From assembly GCA_037783415.1 (NCBI GenBank), contig JAZGTN010000037.1, positions 5,194,501-5,258,500 of the forward strand: a stretch of 64,000 nucleotides of DNA, written 5' to 3'. Source of the DNA: Leptasterias polaris (lineage: Eukaryota > Echinodermata > Asteroidea > Forcipulatida > Asteriidae). The notes beneath the pieces were generated by a model, which saw only the letters and a program-made list of their open reading frames with translations, was not told the DNA's origin and made no database searches. Below, piece after piece: positions 28,901 to 37,880 of the stretch (position 1 is the stretch's first letter; each line of letters opens with the position of its first letter). The position numbers and the translations under genes are program-made.

Positions 28901-31900
28901 TCTATTCAACTAGACAACTACATGTATTTGGAACCAGCCTACAGACTGTTGTTGCTTCGTTGGTTATCAAAGGCTTGTTTCATTCTTCAGTGACAAAGTG
29001 CACAGAAACCGCACGGCACAGGAGTTTACAAGTGCAGAATGGCGTAATCTTTTGCTACACAGACGGTGCGAAAAAAGAATGTGGGAGAATAATTTATAAG
29101 TTTCCACTGAAAAAAAAACCCTCACAATTTTAGTCTAGTCACTAGACTTGATCAAGCTGCGTTCACACTAGATTGTTAGTGAACAGACAGCCATCGACCA
29201 ATAGTCGAACACACAGTTCCTTCCACCAACTTTCTCTCTGCTGTGCATAATGAAATTGGGGAAAAATTGAATGCAACGGATTATTCTTCTAAATGATTCC
29301 ATGTTCCTTTTTGTTTAATTTCTGGTGGTGTTTTGCGGCTACATGTAGGGATAAAAATAAAACTCCCAGAACATTGACAAGTAAACAAAATTCCAGCATG
29401 TACTATACACTGTAGGCCTATACTTATTGAACACATTGAAAGAAGACAACTTGTGGAGTTTATCTAACCCTGGATATTTGAGAATGGGTAGGAAATGCCT
29501 GAGCTGCCCACAGTGAGACCCAATGTCACCCTTCTGTCCAAGTACATGAAGTAATTGAAGCCTGGATTGAAAGACTTATTTAAAGCTAATGAAACGTGAA
29601 TGAGTGAACACCCACAATAAAATGGGGTAGAAATGATCCATTCAGATACATGACTAAAGTAAAATGTACATACATTATGTACATGTACAGTGTATAAAAA
29701 AAAACCACCAGTTGATTGTCCCTTCACGCATCTCTTTTTTTTCTACATTTTTTTTTTGGGGGGGGATCAAAAAAATACTTTTTTTTTTTGCATTTTTCAC
29801 TTTAGCTTGGCACCATTCTTTCAACAAGTGATTTAAATTACCCATTTAATTTACCCATATTTAAGACCAATTTCCTACCCCTTTTTCACAGCATGTGATA
29901 ACTGAATGCAACAGTTTACTATGGTGAACTGACCGCAGTTATACAGGCTAGTCCTTTCTCTAAGGTTATAAAATAGGCCTACATTTACACAGGGGGCCTG
30001 CATTTCTTCATCATCTCAATTTGCAACTGATGTCAATCCTTGTTAAATCAACACAAGCCAGTGACTAAGGAGAACTTCATGTTTTTGCACAACTTCTTCC
30101 AGATGATATTTCAGGCTGGAATGTGCTCACTTAATTTCTCGAGTTTTCTTCCAATGGTCTCATGGTAACCTTGATTTCTGTGTGGTGTGTAACACATGGG
30201 TACAGAATGCTGGCCTGCGGGAGTCCAGTAATTTTTAGCATGGGACAGTAACCTCACAAGTCACAACTGAACAAGTCCAGCAAGGTGATGGTCTGTCCCC
30301 TGCCCAAGGTTTTAGCCAGGATTTGGTAAAAGGGTGTCCAAATCTGCTGGAAATTTAAAAACTGGGTGTCCAAATTGTTCACTTACAATACACATGTAAA
30401 TGACAGATGAAACAGGGTGTCCAAATTTAAAACAGGGTGTCCAAAAGACACCCAGACACCCCTCTGGCTAACACTATGCCCCTGCCTCCCCCAATAACAA
30501 ATAAAGACTTTGACCTATTTACCAGGATCCCTCCTCCCTCATAGCAAAACCCATTTGAAGTATGGCTGTAGAATAAACACCCAAACTGTCAGACTCTGAT
30601 TATGGTGGTATGCTTGATCCCATGTGAAACATGATCAGTTTGTGCATTTCTCGGTCCAATATATAACCAAACAAAATCATGCAAAGGATTTTGATGGGTT
30701 TGGGGTAATTAGGATTCCAAATGTTTAGCCAAAAAAATGAAAAAAAATGAACCGTTCTGGTCTTCTTTTTGGTGTAGTGAAACGTTTAGCTGAACAATTA
30801 TCATTGTACAGCTAAAAAGCAAATATATCTGGGCCCAATTCCATGGCGCTGCTACCCCAGAATTGTTTGCTTCATGCGCCCTGTATAAAAGTGCATGATT
30901 CCATGGGCTTATATGTGCAGAATTCCACAGTAGGCAGGGCCTAAACAATTTGGGCACTGCTGGAGATACTCTTGAAGCTGTCTGTTAAACTCCATCGAGG
31001 TGTAATGCTATTAGTGTCAAAGGGTCTATCCTCTGGTAAATGTTCTATCGAAGTATGTCACATGTTCACTTGGAAAATGTTTGCTATGCAAACTGATGAG
31101 TGACTAGTGTAAAAGGATGGGTCAGCACTCAGCACTATAGTATTGTTTCAGTGGGCAAAAATGCCAAGATGGCAGGCCTAGGTGTAACATGGTTTTGTAC
31201 GCCCTCTATGTATTTAAATCTGTGCCCTCTACATGTACACAATGTACACAAATGTACATGTACAAGCAGGGTTCACTCTTAACACTACATGTAGCCTAGC
31301 TAGTTAAGCGTTCTTTAGTAAAATAATTCAAAAACTTCTGCAGGCTTGTAAAATCACTTAGAACTTCACTTGCCCGGCAGGCTACTAACAAATGTGCCGT
31401 TTAGCTGATTATAACTTCTTCTTTCTGTAAACGAATCTAACTTTATTTCATTAACAAACCCCAGTTTTAATTACTACCGTCAAGATAACAGAGACCCTGG
31501 GGTCGATTTCACAAAGCACTAAGATTCATCTTATGATGAGTTATCAGTATTACCATAGTGATTTGTATTGTGACATCACTCTTTGCTAAGCAACTGCGAT
31601 GGATTTGCAGTTACGATCAATCTTAACTCTTTGTGAAATCGAGCCCTGGAGACCATGGACATGATGGAGGCAAACGCCTCTGTTGCCCTGGTATTGGCCT
31701 TCCTGCCCTTCAAAAGTTTCCCACAGACTTTAACATTTTCCCCGATGAAAATGCCCTTTACAAAATAAATATGGCTTTGCCCTCTCGATGATGAAATTCT
31801 AGGCTTGTACCATGGCCTGATACATAACCGAAAGTTAAATGTTACGACAACACAAGTTCAAAATCTGGGCTTCCGAAATTTCCTGCATGCGAGATAAATG

Positions 31901-34900
31901 TTTACACAGTTCACATCCAGTGGGTTACTTTACAAAAAGCTTTTAAAGGGGAAGGCCTGACAAGTAGCTCTCCTCGATCTCAACTCTGCATCAAATATTT
32001 TAAATAGTCAATTGGAACCTCTCCAACATAACAGATGGGATAGGAAGGGGGAACACCATCTGACCAGTACATCATTCAACTGGCACAGATGTTCCAGAAA
32101 CAGATGTTAACATCTGTTGCTTCCTACAATATACATTACCCCTCCCACAGACTATTTTTAACGTTTCCTACTCCCATTCATCGCTTTCCATGGTTCTCCC
32201 CACGATTTTTCGAAACTGTGGGGCATTCTGGAAGTTTGGCTGAAGGATGCTGAAATATAATAAGGTCTTCGGAATGTTTTCCACCAAAATCGGCCGAAAT
32301 GTGCGCATGTACATGTATGTAGCTCGTGCATGGGGAAAACCCTACTTTCTAAAAGAAAAAGACCCCCCAAAAATTCAATCTAAAATGCTTCTTTTTCATC
32401 AATTTCTTTTCATCAATTTCTTTTCCTAGCGAGCCTGTTCTTTTTACCAATGTGTGATCCACTGTGTGCAGTACATATGTACAATGTACAGTGTAGGCCT
32501 ACATACATGTATGTACATGTACTGTGCACTTCCTTTACATTTGTTTTCCTTGTCAAAGTCTATACAAAAAAACATTTGGAACTTGTAATGTACACAGGTA
32601 TTGGCTCAACTCCAATTAAACCATTGGTAAGCTCTCGACTTAACGGGACAGTGCAACGTCATTTTGGGAGGAAAGCAAATTATTCTCAAGTGTTTGAGAA
32701 ATCACTGTTTTTAAAACATTTAATAGAGTATTCTGTGTAACTAGTCAGTTCCATAAAAGTATGCACTGTACAAATGTACGTTAATGTTGTGCACAGGCCT
32801 GGAACTTTGAAAGGGCAAGGCCATTTTCACTTTGCAAAGAGCACTTTCATTGGAAAATCTTTCAGTCTCTGGGAAACTTTTGAAGGGGCACCAAGGCCAA
32901 AACAAAGGGCAACAGAGGCCATGGCCTCTGTATAATTCCCGGCCTGGTACATGAACAACACACACTTGTTGCACGCTGTGATTCAAGGATCCATGGTGTT
33001 CTGTACACCCGAGGGGGCAAATGGCACCCAGAGCAAAGCCAAGGGTGCCATTTGCCCCTGAGGGTGTACAAAACCCATGGAACCCGTCACAAAGTGTGTC
33101 ACAATTGTTTTGTTAGGGGGTCTACATGTACGTACACCATTGTAAAAGATTGCAGAAGGAAGGGGAAAACAAAAATGTTTATGAAGTGAAATAAATTATA
33201 TTTCTTGATTAATTTATTGTTGAACACTGCATTTTGTTGTACAGTTGAAGAAATTCAGTTTATCTAGAACCAGCGTAATAAAAACCTCATACCCGGGCTG
33301 TAATACTGTAGAGGACCGTGGAAACAATCAACAGCGGCCACAGTAAAGGTGATGCACCCCCTAGGGTACATTACTCATCTTCCCCTGAGCCATGTCTTTG
33401 TAGCACACTGATAAATGATTGGTTCTTGACCAATAACAATACATTCGCAAAAATCACAGTCTATTACCGTGGTATTACATGTACAGCCATTTATGTACTA
33501 CTAGTACTACTATACAGAATGTGATAGGTACAGGCCTACACATGATGTGCTTCCATATATTTCCAGTATGTTTTACTTTTCTGAAAGAGTTTTTGAAAAG
33601 AGATTTTGAAAGAGCAAAATGTACTTCAGCCAACAGGGACTCTGTAAGTTTACAAAACTCGCTTTTCTCTCATAAAAACTACAAACAGCTTAAATGCTAG
33701 TAGCATTGTCTATTTGTTTAGCAGCCTCTCGTCACATAAAGTAGAATGTTACTTAATACTTACAGGCTGAACAAAATATTCAACATTTTTACGATAAGAG
33801 TATGAAGGGGAGGGGGGGTCGGAGACCATGTACGACTTTAAAAGGTTTGTAAAATGTTGATATAATACTACATGTACTTTAGGGGAGGGAGCTTGTAAAA
33901 TCTGAAAAGTGTGTCACATTATTTGGGAAATTCCCTTCAATCTAATCTTTCCATCAAACTATCTGTACACATTTTCCACGTACATTTTCAAACGCACACA
34001 CCGCACAGACGTACATACCTTTAAAGAAAATTGAACGGAAGACTGAATAGTTGTGGTTTTTTATGCCTTTTTCTACTTTCTTTTTGTCATATTTTTTTTC
34101 ATAGAACGTGAGACCTTTATCCAACCTTGCATTAGTTTACTTTTAGTTATCATATCAGATCACTCGGGAAACATGCATTTACTTTTACAAACTACCTAGA
34201 ACATTGTTCATGGTTCAAGGTTCAAGGTTCAAGGTTCGGTTATTTTCCACAGTATCACAACATTATCAAGCCCAACAATGACAATCCCATCCAAAAGAGA
34301 TCAATACAAAAATACATTTTCACAAAATAGATTTGAAGAACTAGATGCAAAAGAAATGTGACATTGCCAAATTCTTTTAAAAAGCATGTGGCTAAAACTG
34401 TAGCTAAGCATTGCATTTCCAACGCTAAGTACACTAAGTACTCTAAGTACCCTAAAACGCTAAGTACTAAATGCATTTAAGCAAACATTGATCATAATTT
34501 CCTTGTGAATCAGCCCTACTGTGAATGAAAGAAAAAGTTTTACACAGACCGCACTGCCTCTGAACATTTCACAATTGCATACCAACACTTAACAATGTAA
34601 GGTGAACCATTTCATTGTGTAACGTGAACAAGGCTGAATTGTACAAACTTTTAACATCACAGTCTACTGCAGTGTGCCAGAATGTGCCCACATAGACAGT
34701 GCGTTGAACGTATTCATGAATTAGTTCAGAATAATGTCTAGTTCAGAATCATATGAATACCGATGCACTAACAATGACAGCAACTTTCAGTGAAGCATAG
34801 TAGAATGGAAACCAGGAAGTTGAAAAATTCGCGCACAAATTAGCAACTGATAACAGACAGAAGTTGATCTAGATCCAACAATGTTCGTGTAAAAAACACA

Positions 34901-37284
34901 CAAAACAGCAGAGCACTTTGTTAATTGTGTGTGTACTTCCTTAAACAACATGGATGTTTGTTTTTTGCATTGTACAGTCGGAGTCTCTATGATTTTGTCG
35001 ACACTCCACTAAACATCAAACTCATGCTAATAAACTCTATACAAGTGGACCAAAGGTTTTGTTAAACTTCTGTGGTTCAAATACTGCACAGCTAAACAAT
35101 TAACCATGTCTTGTACTATGTAGTATCACCGTGGTCCAGTGGTTAGACTGCAGAACTTGCAATCACAAGTTTGTGGGTTCGAATCCTACCAAGCTAACCG
35201 CATATTTCACGATGATTTACATTGTCGTCTTGTTACTGAATCACAATTTATTGACTTGTGCAACTCATATAATCGTAAACGTTTATCCAATGTTTGTTTG
35301 TATTTATTTAAGAGAGATTGGCTGTTGCTAGCTTGGTGTTTATATCCCCTTGTGGGAGTTTGCCAAGTTCCCTTGATGGGAAGATCATGTAAACAAACAA
35401 ACAAACAACCCCAACAAACAAAGTTGTTCATGAGATAATTCAGGCATAAGTTTTTGTGGGAGAGACAATTAGTTGGTGATGAATTTAAATCAAGTTTAGT
35501 GGGTACATGTACATACAATTCTACTACTTCTAGAAACTATAAGGCTCCCCCGTGAGCCTTATAGGGGTCTAACATTTTGGGCCTCCGTAACGCTATTTAT
35601 GTTTTCAAAACTTGGTCATTGATAGATCAACATTTTGTGGTCTTATAGCCAGCAATAACTTCAGTTTCCTTTATTTTTGCGAATGTATGTTAAGTGTGTT
35701 GGGAAAGTGTTAGGTGTACAAAGGAAACTGAAGTTATTGCTGGCTATTAAGACCAGAAAATGTTGATCTATCAATGACCAATTTGAAAACGTGTAGCTTT
35801 ACGCGTTACGGAGGCCCAAAATGTTAGACCCCTAAAAGGCTCACGGGGAGCCTTATTTCTAGAACTTAGAACAATTCTACCTCCATTGATACAATATATT
35901 ACTGTTAGAATTACACATTGCAGAAGGTGGATGTGTTGAAGCTTGGGTAAATAGTGTTTTGATCAAAACAAAAATGAGGGAATTCTATGGTGATCACTAT
36001 CAGTATATAAATGAGTCCTGATGAAAATTATTCTATAACTCGATCAACAGGGCTTTCTTATTTTTAAATGTGTTTTTATTTACCTGTCCTAGGGCCACAT
36101 GAAGTAAACTAGTTGCCTAGGCTTACTAATAGTAATACTATACTATAGCATCCACCCTCGACAGATTGTTTGTTTGTTTGTTTGTTTTTGTTTTGTTTTG
36201 TCTTTGGGTTGGTTTTTGGGGGGAGGGTTGTTAAGAAAAAAGTTTGTTAACACGTGACGTATGCCTGACCCTAGACCAAGTAAGTGGGGCGCTGTACTCC
36301 TTTTTTCGAAATTTTGACATCATCGGTCGTACTAGCACCCCAGCGAACGACAGTATGGTCATACATCATGATCCAACTCTCAGTTGTATTGACAGGTGCC
36401 CTGCCTCAACCGCGTAGTTGTAACGGTTGAGGCAGGGCACCCGTATAATCAACGGGCGTCTTGCCTCAACCGCGTAATCGTCACGGTCGAGGCAGGGCAC
36501 CTGTCCAATTTTAGAAGGGTGCCTTGCCTCAACTGTTAATGTTACGACTACGCGGTTCAGGCAGTGCAGATTTTTCTTCATAAATTACACCAAAACGAGC
36601 GCGCACATTTTCTTCTTAATGTGCTGTCCCACAAATGAGCTACAATAAGTGACAACTCAACTGGGGAAAAAATCTTGGCATAAAAATTGAGTTTCTATTC
36701 GAAAAATTATTTCACCTGGAGGTACATGGGCGTAGGGCCAAGGATCGGAGGAAGTCCATCGGAGTATTGGCACTACTAAAAATGGGGCTAGCCTGACCCC
36801 ATTCTCAATTAACTTCCTCTTTGCCTTGCCATGCATACAAAAAGAAATAAAGAATATATTTAAAAGGAGGGGGAAATGAGAAGAAAACAAACTTTTCATC
36901 ATGATCAACTGTTTCCCAGTAAGAAAAATTTCACTCAATTTTTAAAGGCAAGTTTTAAAAAAAAATAATAATAATTGAAATCCTGAATGACAAGGCTACA
37001 AATTTTAAACAGTACTAACCAGACTGCTCCGTACAGTACTGTATTACTTATAAGTTAATTGTAAAAGTAAAATAAAAAGTTACATGCACTGCCATTAACT
37101 TTACAGACAAATCGAAAACAAACTCTAACCAATGTTGACAAAATTTTGATGCCCCTCCCACCGAATATTATAAGCTCATAAAAAAAACTTTAAAACTATC
37201 GCAAACATCTGTGACAATATCTTATAAACAATAAAAAGGTTTCTCACCGACTGCAACCTTATTCTCCGTCACTGGTTTCCACAT
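1888..37284 (-). CDS. DOCK4: DOCK3/DOCK4-type Rac/Rap GEF, 5' part (9 exons, continues beyond left edge)
   Basis: Dedicator-of-cytokinesis B-subfamily protein. Known members activate Rac (and, for DOCK4, Rap) at the membrane through a C-terminal DHR-2 domain and bind ELMO near the N-terminal SH3. Nine exons join in phase (coding pieces 37284-37248, 18043-17960, 16990-16950, 12328-12276, 11810-11723, 10929-10696, 9772-9734, 2767-2634, 1969-1888), giving 264 residues. It starts MWKPVTENK, like MWxPTExxK in DOCK3/4. The SH3 core includes LSLKIGDVVYL, DGWYRGH and GIFPSSHVH (about residues 25-63). Then come LELIDLRRQLLSGQLTQ and DWGNQRMGLDLVP (within 115-170), which favour DOCK3/4 over DOCK1/2/5. 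The last exons lead towards the C2/DHR-1 region. DHR-1, DHR-2 and the stop lie outside the window. An invertebrate is expected to have one DOCK3/4 gene, so the symbol rests partly on the ZNF277 neighbour. Confidence 0.95.
2634..2767 (-). CDS. DOCK4: DOCK exon 8
   Basis: 134 bases encoding GKGVEGMAAFAHHIHLQLKN then FGCNIGEEAEAFFALYDAKE. Resembles the PHHFFLSLKSF...EDTDVFFSLYD segment of DOCK3. Acceptor GATGCAG, donor GTGACT. Separated from exon 7 by a 7-kb intron. Confidence 0.92.
3033..3429. mobile_element. TTAA-bounded MITE (type A)
   Basis: TTAAAGGTGCTGTATACGTT ... ACGTATACAGACCCTTTAA. Central 32-base near-palindrome at 3226-3257 (GTTACGGCCGTAAC core). Confidence 0.8.
3790..4055 (+). mobile_element. 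Type II SINE, diverged
   Basis: Keeps CATGTGGATTGGATTTTCAG and TTTTCCTCCCACATCTAAAA. The box B region is mutated. Confidence 0.7.
5940..6125. repeat. Inverted-repeat element, CGAAACGTCGAGACC type
   Basis: GGTTTACTCTGCTTGTC faces GACAAGCAGAGTAAAC across about 130 bp. Related CGAAACGTCGAGACCAAACC sequence lies at 45920-45940, with fragments near 22915 and 42490. Confidence 0.6.
7624..7855 (+). mobile_element. Type II SINE
   Basis: GGTTGGCTCAGTGGTTTC head, GTTCGAATCCCACCTC box B, GGGGTTTTCCTCCCACATCT body, AATAAATAAATA tail. Confidence 0.82.
8811..9088 (+). mobile_element. tRNA-derived SINE (type II), best copy
   Basis: Head GGTTGGTGTAGTGGTATC (box A) and GGTTCGAATCCCACC (box B). Body GGATTGGGTTTTCAGTCCCT, GGGGTTTTCCTCCCACATCT and AAAACTGAAACTTCC. 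Tail of AAATA repeats. About 280 bp. Confidence 0.85.
9734..9772 (-). CDS. DOCK4: DOCK exon 7 (micro-exon)
   Basis: A 39-base exon, HLQSVEQTAKVSQ, between an ATACAG acceptor and a GTAAGT donor. It fits the QSVQQ-like stretch after DLYKM in DOCK3, and its phase 0 at both ends joins exons 6 and 8. Confidence 0.85.
9949..9969. repeat. Short interstitial TTAGGG repeat
   Basis: Three TTAGGG units next to a SINE fragment. Confidence 0.8.
9975..10165 (+). mobile_element. Type II SINE, diverged, head truncated
   Basis: CTGGTTCAAATCCCACCAC, TCCAGTCCCTACCTGATCCC and CCTAAATCTGAACATTTCC. Preceded by three TTAGGG units. Confidence 0.6.
10696..10929 (-). CDS. DOCK4: DOCK exon 6 (N-terminal helical region)
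   Basis: 234 bases, 78 codons, phase 0 at both ends. Contains ELIDLRRQLLSGQLTQ and RIDWGNQRMGLDLVPS, the strongest family signature in the window and closest to vertebrate DOCK3/4. The donor is taken at GTG|GTGAGT. Confidence 0.95.
11723..11810 (-). CDS. DOCK4: DOCK exon 5
   Basis: 88 bases encoding ESLIDTDSLIEELDGVLKEW and eight further residues. Matches the acidic linker followed by a TLxEW-type helix downstream of the DOCK SH3. Donor GTAAGA. Confidence 0.92.
12276..12328 (-). CDS. DOCK4: DOCK exon 4 (end of SH3)
   Basis: 53 bases encoding GIFPSSHVHRKEQSSNQ. GIFPxxYxH is the conserved last SH3 strand of DOCK proteins. Acceptor CTTTCAG, donor GTAAGT. Confidence 0.93.
12424..12616. mobile_element. 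Fold-back MITE, GGGCCCAATTTCAT family, complete
   Basis: GGGCCCAATTTCATAAAGCT and TTTATGAAATTGGGCCC at the two ends, inverted. Confidence 0.8.
12617..12771. mobile_element. Fold-back MITE, GGGGTCGATTTCACAAAG family
   Basis: GGGGTCGATTTCACAAAGAG to TTTGTGAATTCGAGCCCA. Abuts the previous MITE. Confidence 0.75.
13768..14127 (-). mobile_element. tRNA-derived SINE, minus strand (type I), complete
   Basis: The minus strand starts GTGTCGTGGCCGAGCGGTCT (box A of a Leu/Ser-type tRNA), then a variable-arm-like stretch and box B GGTTCGAGTC. The body shared with other copies follows, then a TTATTATTG tail. About 360 bp. Confidence 0.85.
16071..16222. mobile_element. Near-perfect 152-bp hairpin MITE
   Basis: TATAGACCCCTTGCACAACG at one end and its complement at the other. 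The arms include CCATTTTGGGAGTCAACT and its complement, around a short loop near 16140. Fragments of the family occur near 4370, 12896 and 13700. Confidence 0.85.
16300..16475 (-). mobile_element. Partial type I SINE
   Basis: Body sequence only (CTGGGTTCTTTTACG, CATCCGAAGGACAAA read on the plus strand). Confidence 0.6.
16950..16990 (-). CDS. DOCK4: DOCK exon 3 (SH3 WYRG motif)
   Basis: 41 bases encoding WYRGHVPPNKTVT (to residue 54). Acceptor TTGTACAG, donor GTAAGT. Corresponds to the WYRG segment that follows the SH3 RT/n-Src region in all DOCK-A/B proteins. Confidence 0.93.
17398..17750 (-). mobile_element. 3' end of a LINE, minus strand
   Basis: Minus-strand reading gives GYIGPRLWNDLPYNIRSS and SAATFKKLLKTYLYLF; the upstream part is in a shifted frame. 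Lies in DOCK intron 2, between exons 2 and 3. Confidence 0.8.
17960..18043 (-). CDS. DOCK4: DOCK exon 2 (SH3, first half)
   Basis: 84 bases encoding about residues 13-40, including KVDLSLKIGDVVYLSE. The acceptor lies after a pyrimidine-rich stretch ending TCATAAG, and the donor is GTGAGT. The split phase joins exon 1 (GCC, Ala) and exon 3 (GGA, Gly). Confidence 0.93.
18195..18450 (-). mobile_element. Decayed 3' end of a LINE, minus strand
   Basis: Minus-strand reading gives SSWLWNNLPTHVRNSTGLTA and KTHLF, then a GGCGCTTTATAAA-type 3' UTR and an ATT-rich tail near 18200. In DOCK intron 1, close to exon 2. Confidence 0.75.
20738..20935. mobile_element. Decayed type A MITE
   Basis: Shares CTGTGAAAAATTCATTTCAA, CCACGCAGGAAGAATA and AACTTTTGGGGGGATAAAA with the type A elements. 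Termini lost. Confidence 0.6.
21085..21360 (-). mobile_element. Type I SINE, degenerate head
   Basis: Carries ACAAGGTGCTCTGGCACAA, GGACCTACGGCTTTACGTCC and a degraded tRNA-like head with CTCTGCTGGTCATGACACA. Confidence 0.7.
23700..23898. repeat. Small fold-back element inside the nested insertion
   Basis: AAAATTGCCACAG near 23701 faces CTGTGGCAATTTT near 23898, and AATCTCAGCCAATCACGCG faces its near complement. About 200 bp, MITE-like. Confidence 0.65.
23903..25284. mobile_element. 1.4-kb inner element with TACCGTATTTTCC inverted ends
   Basis: Nested in the preceding element. The left end reads ACCGTATTTTCCTGCGGATA then AGACGC repeats; the right end is the complement, TATCCGCAGGAAAATACGGT. 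Subterminal ATAAGACGC motifs recur on both sides. The interior holds three copies of a GCGGCATTGTTGGAATGAAA unit (24957-25045). No transposase ORF. Confidence 0.8.
26220..26580 (+). mobile_element. Type I SINE, plus strand, 5'-truncated
   Basis: ATGACACTTAACCATTACTG, TCCTACGGATGGAACGTAAA, ACCTTGTAAACAAACCC and a TAATATTATTA tail. Confidence 0.7.
28455..28630. repeat. 56/57-bp tandem repeat, just over three units
   Basis: Units start at 28455, 28512, 28568 and 28624 with CTAGTTGCTGAGAATTGCC-like sequence and end CAGTCGATTGCTGT. The array runs straight into the LINE tail at 28632. Confidence 0.85.
28632..28897 (+). mobile_element. 3' end of a LINE (C-terminus of RT ORF plus tail)
   Basis: A 49-codon frame (28632-28781) contains FGARSFKVAVAKLWNGIPEF and EQFKNRLKTHNF, the typical end of CR1/L2-like ORF2. 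A short 3' UTR and an ATT-repeat tail follow. Preceded directly by a 56-bp tandem repeat. Confidence 0.8.
30307..30474. repeat. GGGTGTCCAAA repeat, copy 1
   Basis: Four GGGTGTCCAAA-like motifs around TTAGCCAGGATTTGGTAAAA. Inverted copy at 61083-61247. Confidence 0.7.
31499..31647. mobile_element. Fold-back MITE, GGGGTCGATTTCACAAAG family
   Basis: GGGGTCGATTTCACAAAGCA and TTTGTGAAATCGAGCCCT at opposite ends, 149 bp. Confidence 0.82.
33000..33078. repeat. Hairpin with GGGGGCAAATGGCACCC arms
   Basis: TGTACACCCGAGGGGGCAAA and its near complement face each other across about 20 bases. A related single arm lies at 59638-59670. Confidence 0.65.
34211..34470. repeat. Two short tandem repeats
   Basis: Four GGTTCAA units at 34211-34238 and several CTAAGTAC units at 34425-34468. 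Confidence 0.75.
35129..35413 (+). mobile_element. tRNA-derived SINE (type III) with AAAC tail
   Basis: Head CGTGGTCCAGTGGTTAGACT (box A) and GTGGGTTCGAATCCTACC (box B), an unrelated body, and a tail of AAAC repeats at 35392-35413. Too degenerate in the acceptor stem for a functional tRNA. Confidence 0.75.
35539..35856. mobile_element. Long-hairpin MITE, 318 bp
   Basis: Arms of about 140 bp: AAGGCTCCCCCGTGAGCC and AGGGGTCTAACATTTTGGGC on the left, complements on the right. AGCAATAACTTCAGTTTCCT lies near the loop. Located in DOCK intron 1. Confidence 0.85.
36390..36570. repeat. Triplicated hairpin cluster in DOCK intron 1
   Basis: Three successive fold-back units. Unit 1 (36395-36441) has a perfect 18-bp stem, GGTGCCCTGCCTCAACCG against its complement, with an 11-base loop. 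Units 2 (36454-36501) and 3 (about 36517-36569) are diverged versions with the same GCCTCAAC...GAGGCAG arms. The cluster lies about 0.7 kb inside the gene from exon 1. Origin unknown. Confidence 0.8.
37248..37284 (-). CDS. DOCK4: DOCK exon 1 (start codon)
   Basis: 37 coding bases, residues 1-12 plus one base, MWKPVTENKVAV. The donor GTGAGA follows at 37247. The start is chosen because MWxP is the family N-terminus and the phase-1 end matches the next exon. Confidence 0.92.
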
Positions 37285-37304
37285 TTTGAACGAGGTCTCG
37301 CCAT
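37269..37304 (-). promoter_or_regulatory. Overlapping upstream ORF of the DOCK gene
   Basis: An ATG 20 bases before the DOCK start (37304-37302), followed by GCG (+4 G), opens a 12-codon reading frame in another frame. It ends with TGA at 37271-37269, inside DOCK exon 1. If the transcript starts upstream, ribosomes would meet it first. No direct proof that it is transcribed. Confidence 0.4.
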
Positions 37305-37880
37305 CAAGTTTAAGCGTACTTGCTGCTACTGTAATAAACGGAAGTACCTTGCGCAAAATGATTCAACTATGAAAGTTGTGTATGCCTCACACACACACAG
37401 TATCTCATTCCGTGGTGCACTTTGACATTGACTGATAGCTTGAGTGGACTTGTCAAGCTCTCTCACACATTATTTATTGGAAGCAAAACAAAAAACTTAC
37501 TTAATAAATAAATTGTAATTCAACACAATTTAAAAATATTTATAAACATTATTATTTATTTTTTATTATATATCAAACAATGTCTTAAATATATTGATGT
37601 TTTAGTATTAATAAGTAATTTGACATTGTGAAAAAGGCTAAGATGGCGGCCTCCTGTGAGTGGTAAATTTGATATTTAAAGTCCAAGGGGACCAAGTTAT
37701 TTCACAATTTCATGGCTAATGATTGGTTTATTTGGTGCATTTTATATTTTTCCGGAAGCATAATTTCCATATTTTACTTATGACTGTAATTTGTTTTTAT
37801 TTTGTGTATAATATTTTGCTATTTAATGAGATAATTAAGGGATAATTAATCTAAAAAATGTATTACTAATATTAATAATA

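Larger units (their letters stand above)
18044..37247 (-). other. DOCK intron 1 (19.2 kb), no coding exon seen
   Basis: Holds LINE tails, nested DNA elements (23.5-26.2 kb), SINEs, hairpins and many TACATGTA motifs. 18900-20700, 21400-22700, 27000-28400 and 31650-34200 show no supported feature beyond simple sequence and repeat fragments. Confidence 0.65.

Noticed and set aside
36366..36581. 71-codon minus frame with repeated VPCLxRxxYAVEA units
   Set aside because: It is a translation of the triplicated hairpin DNA; the DNA palindromy explains the repeats.
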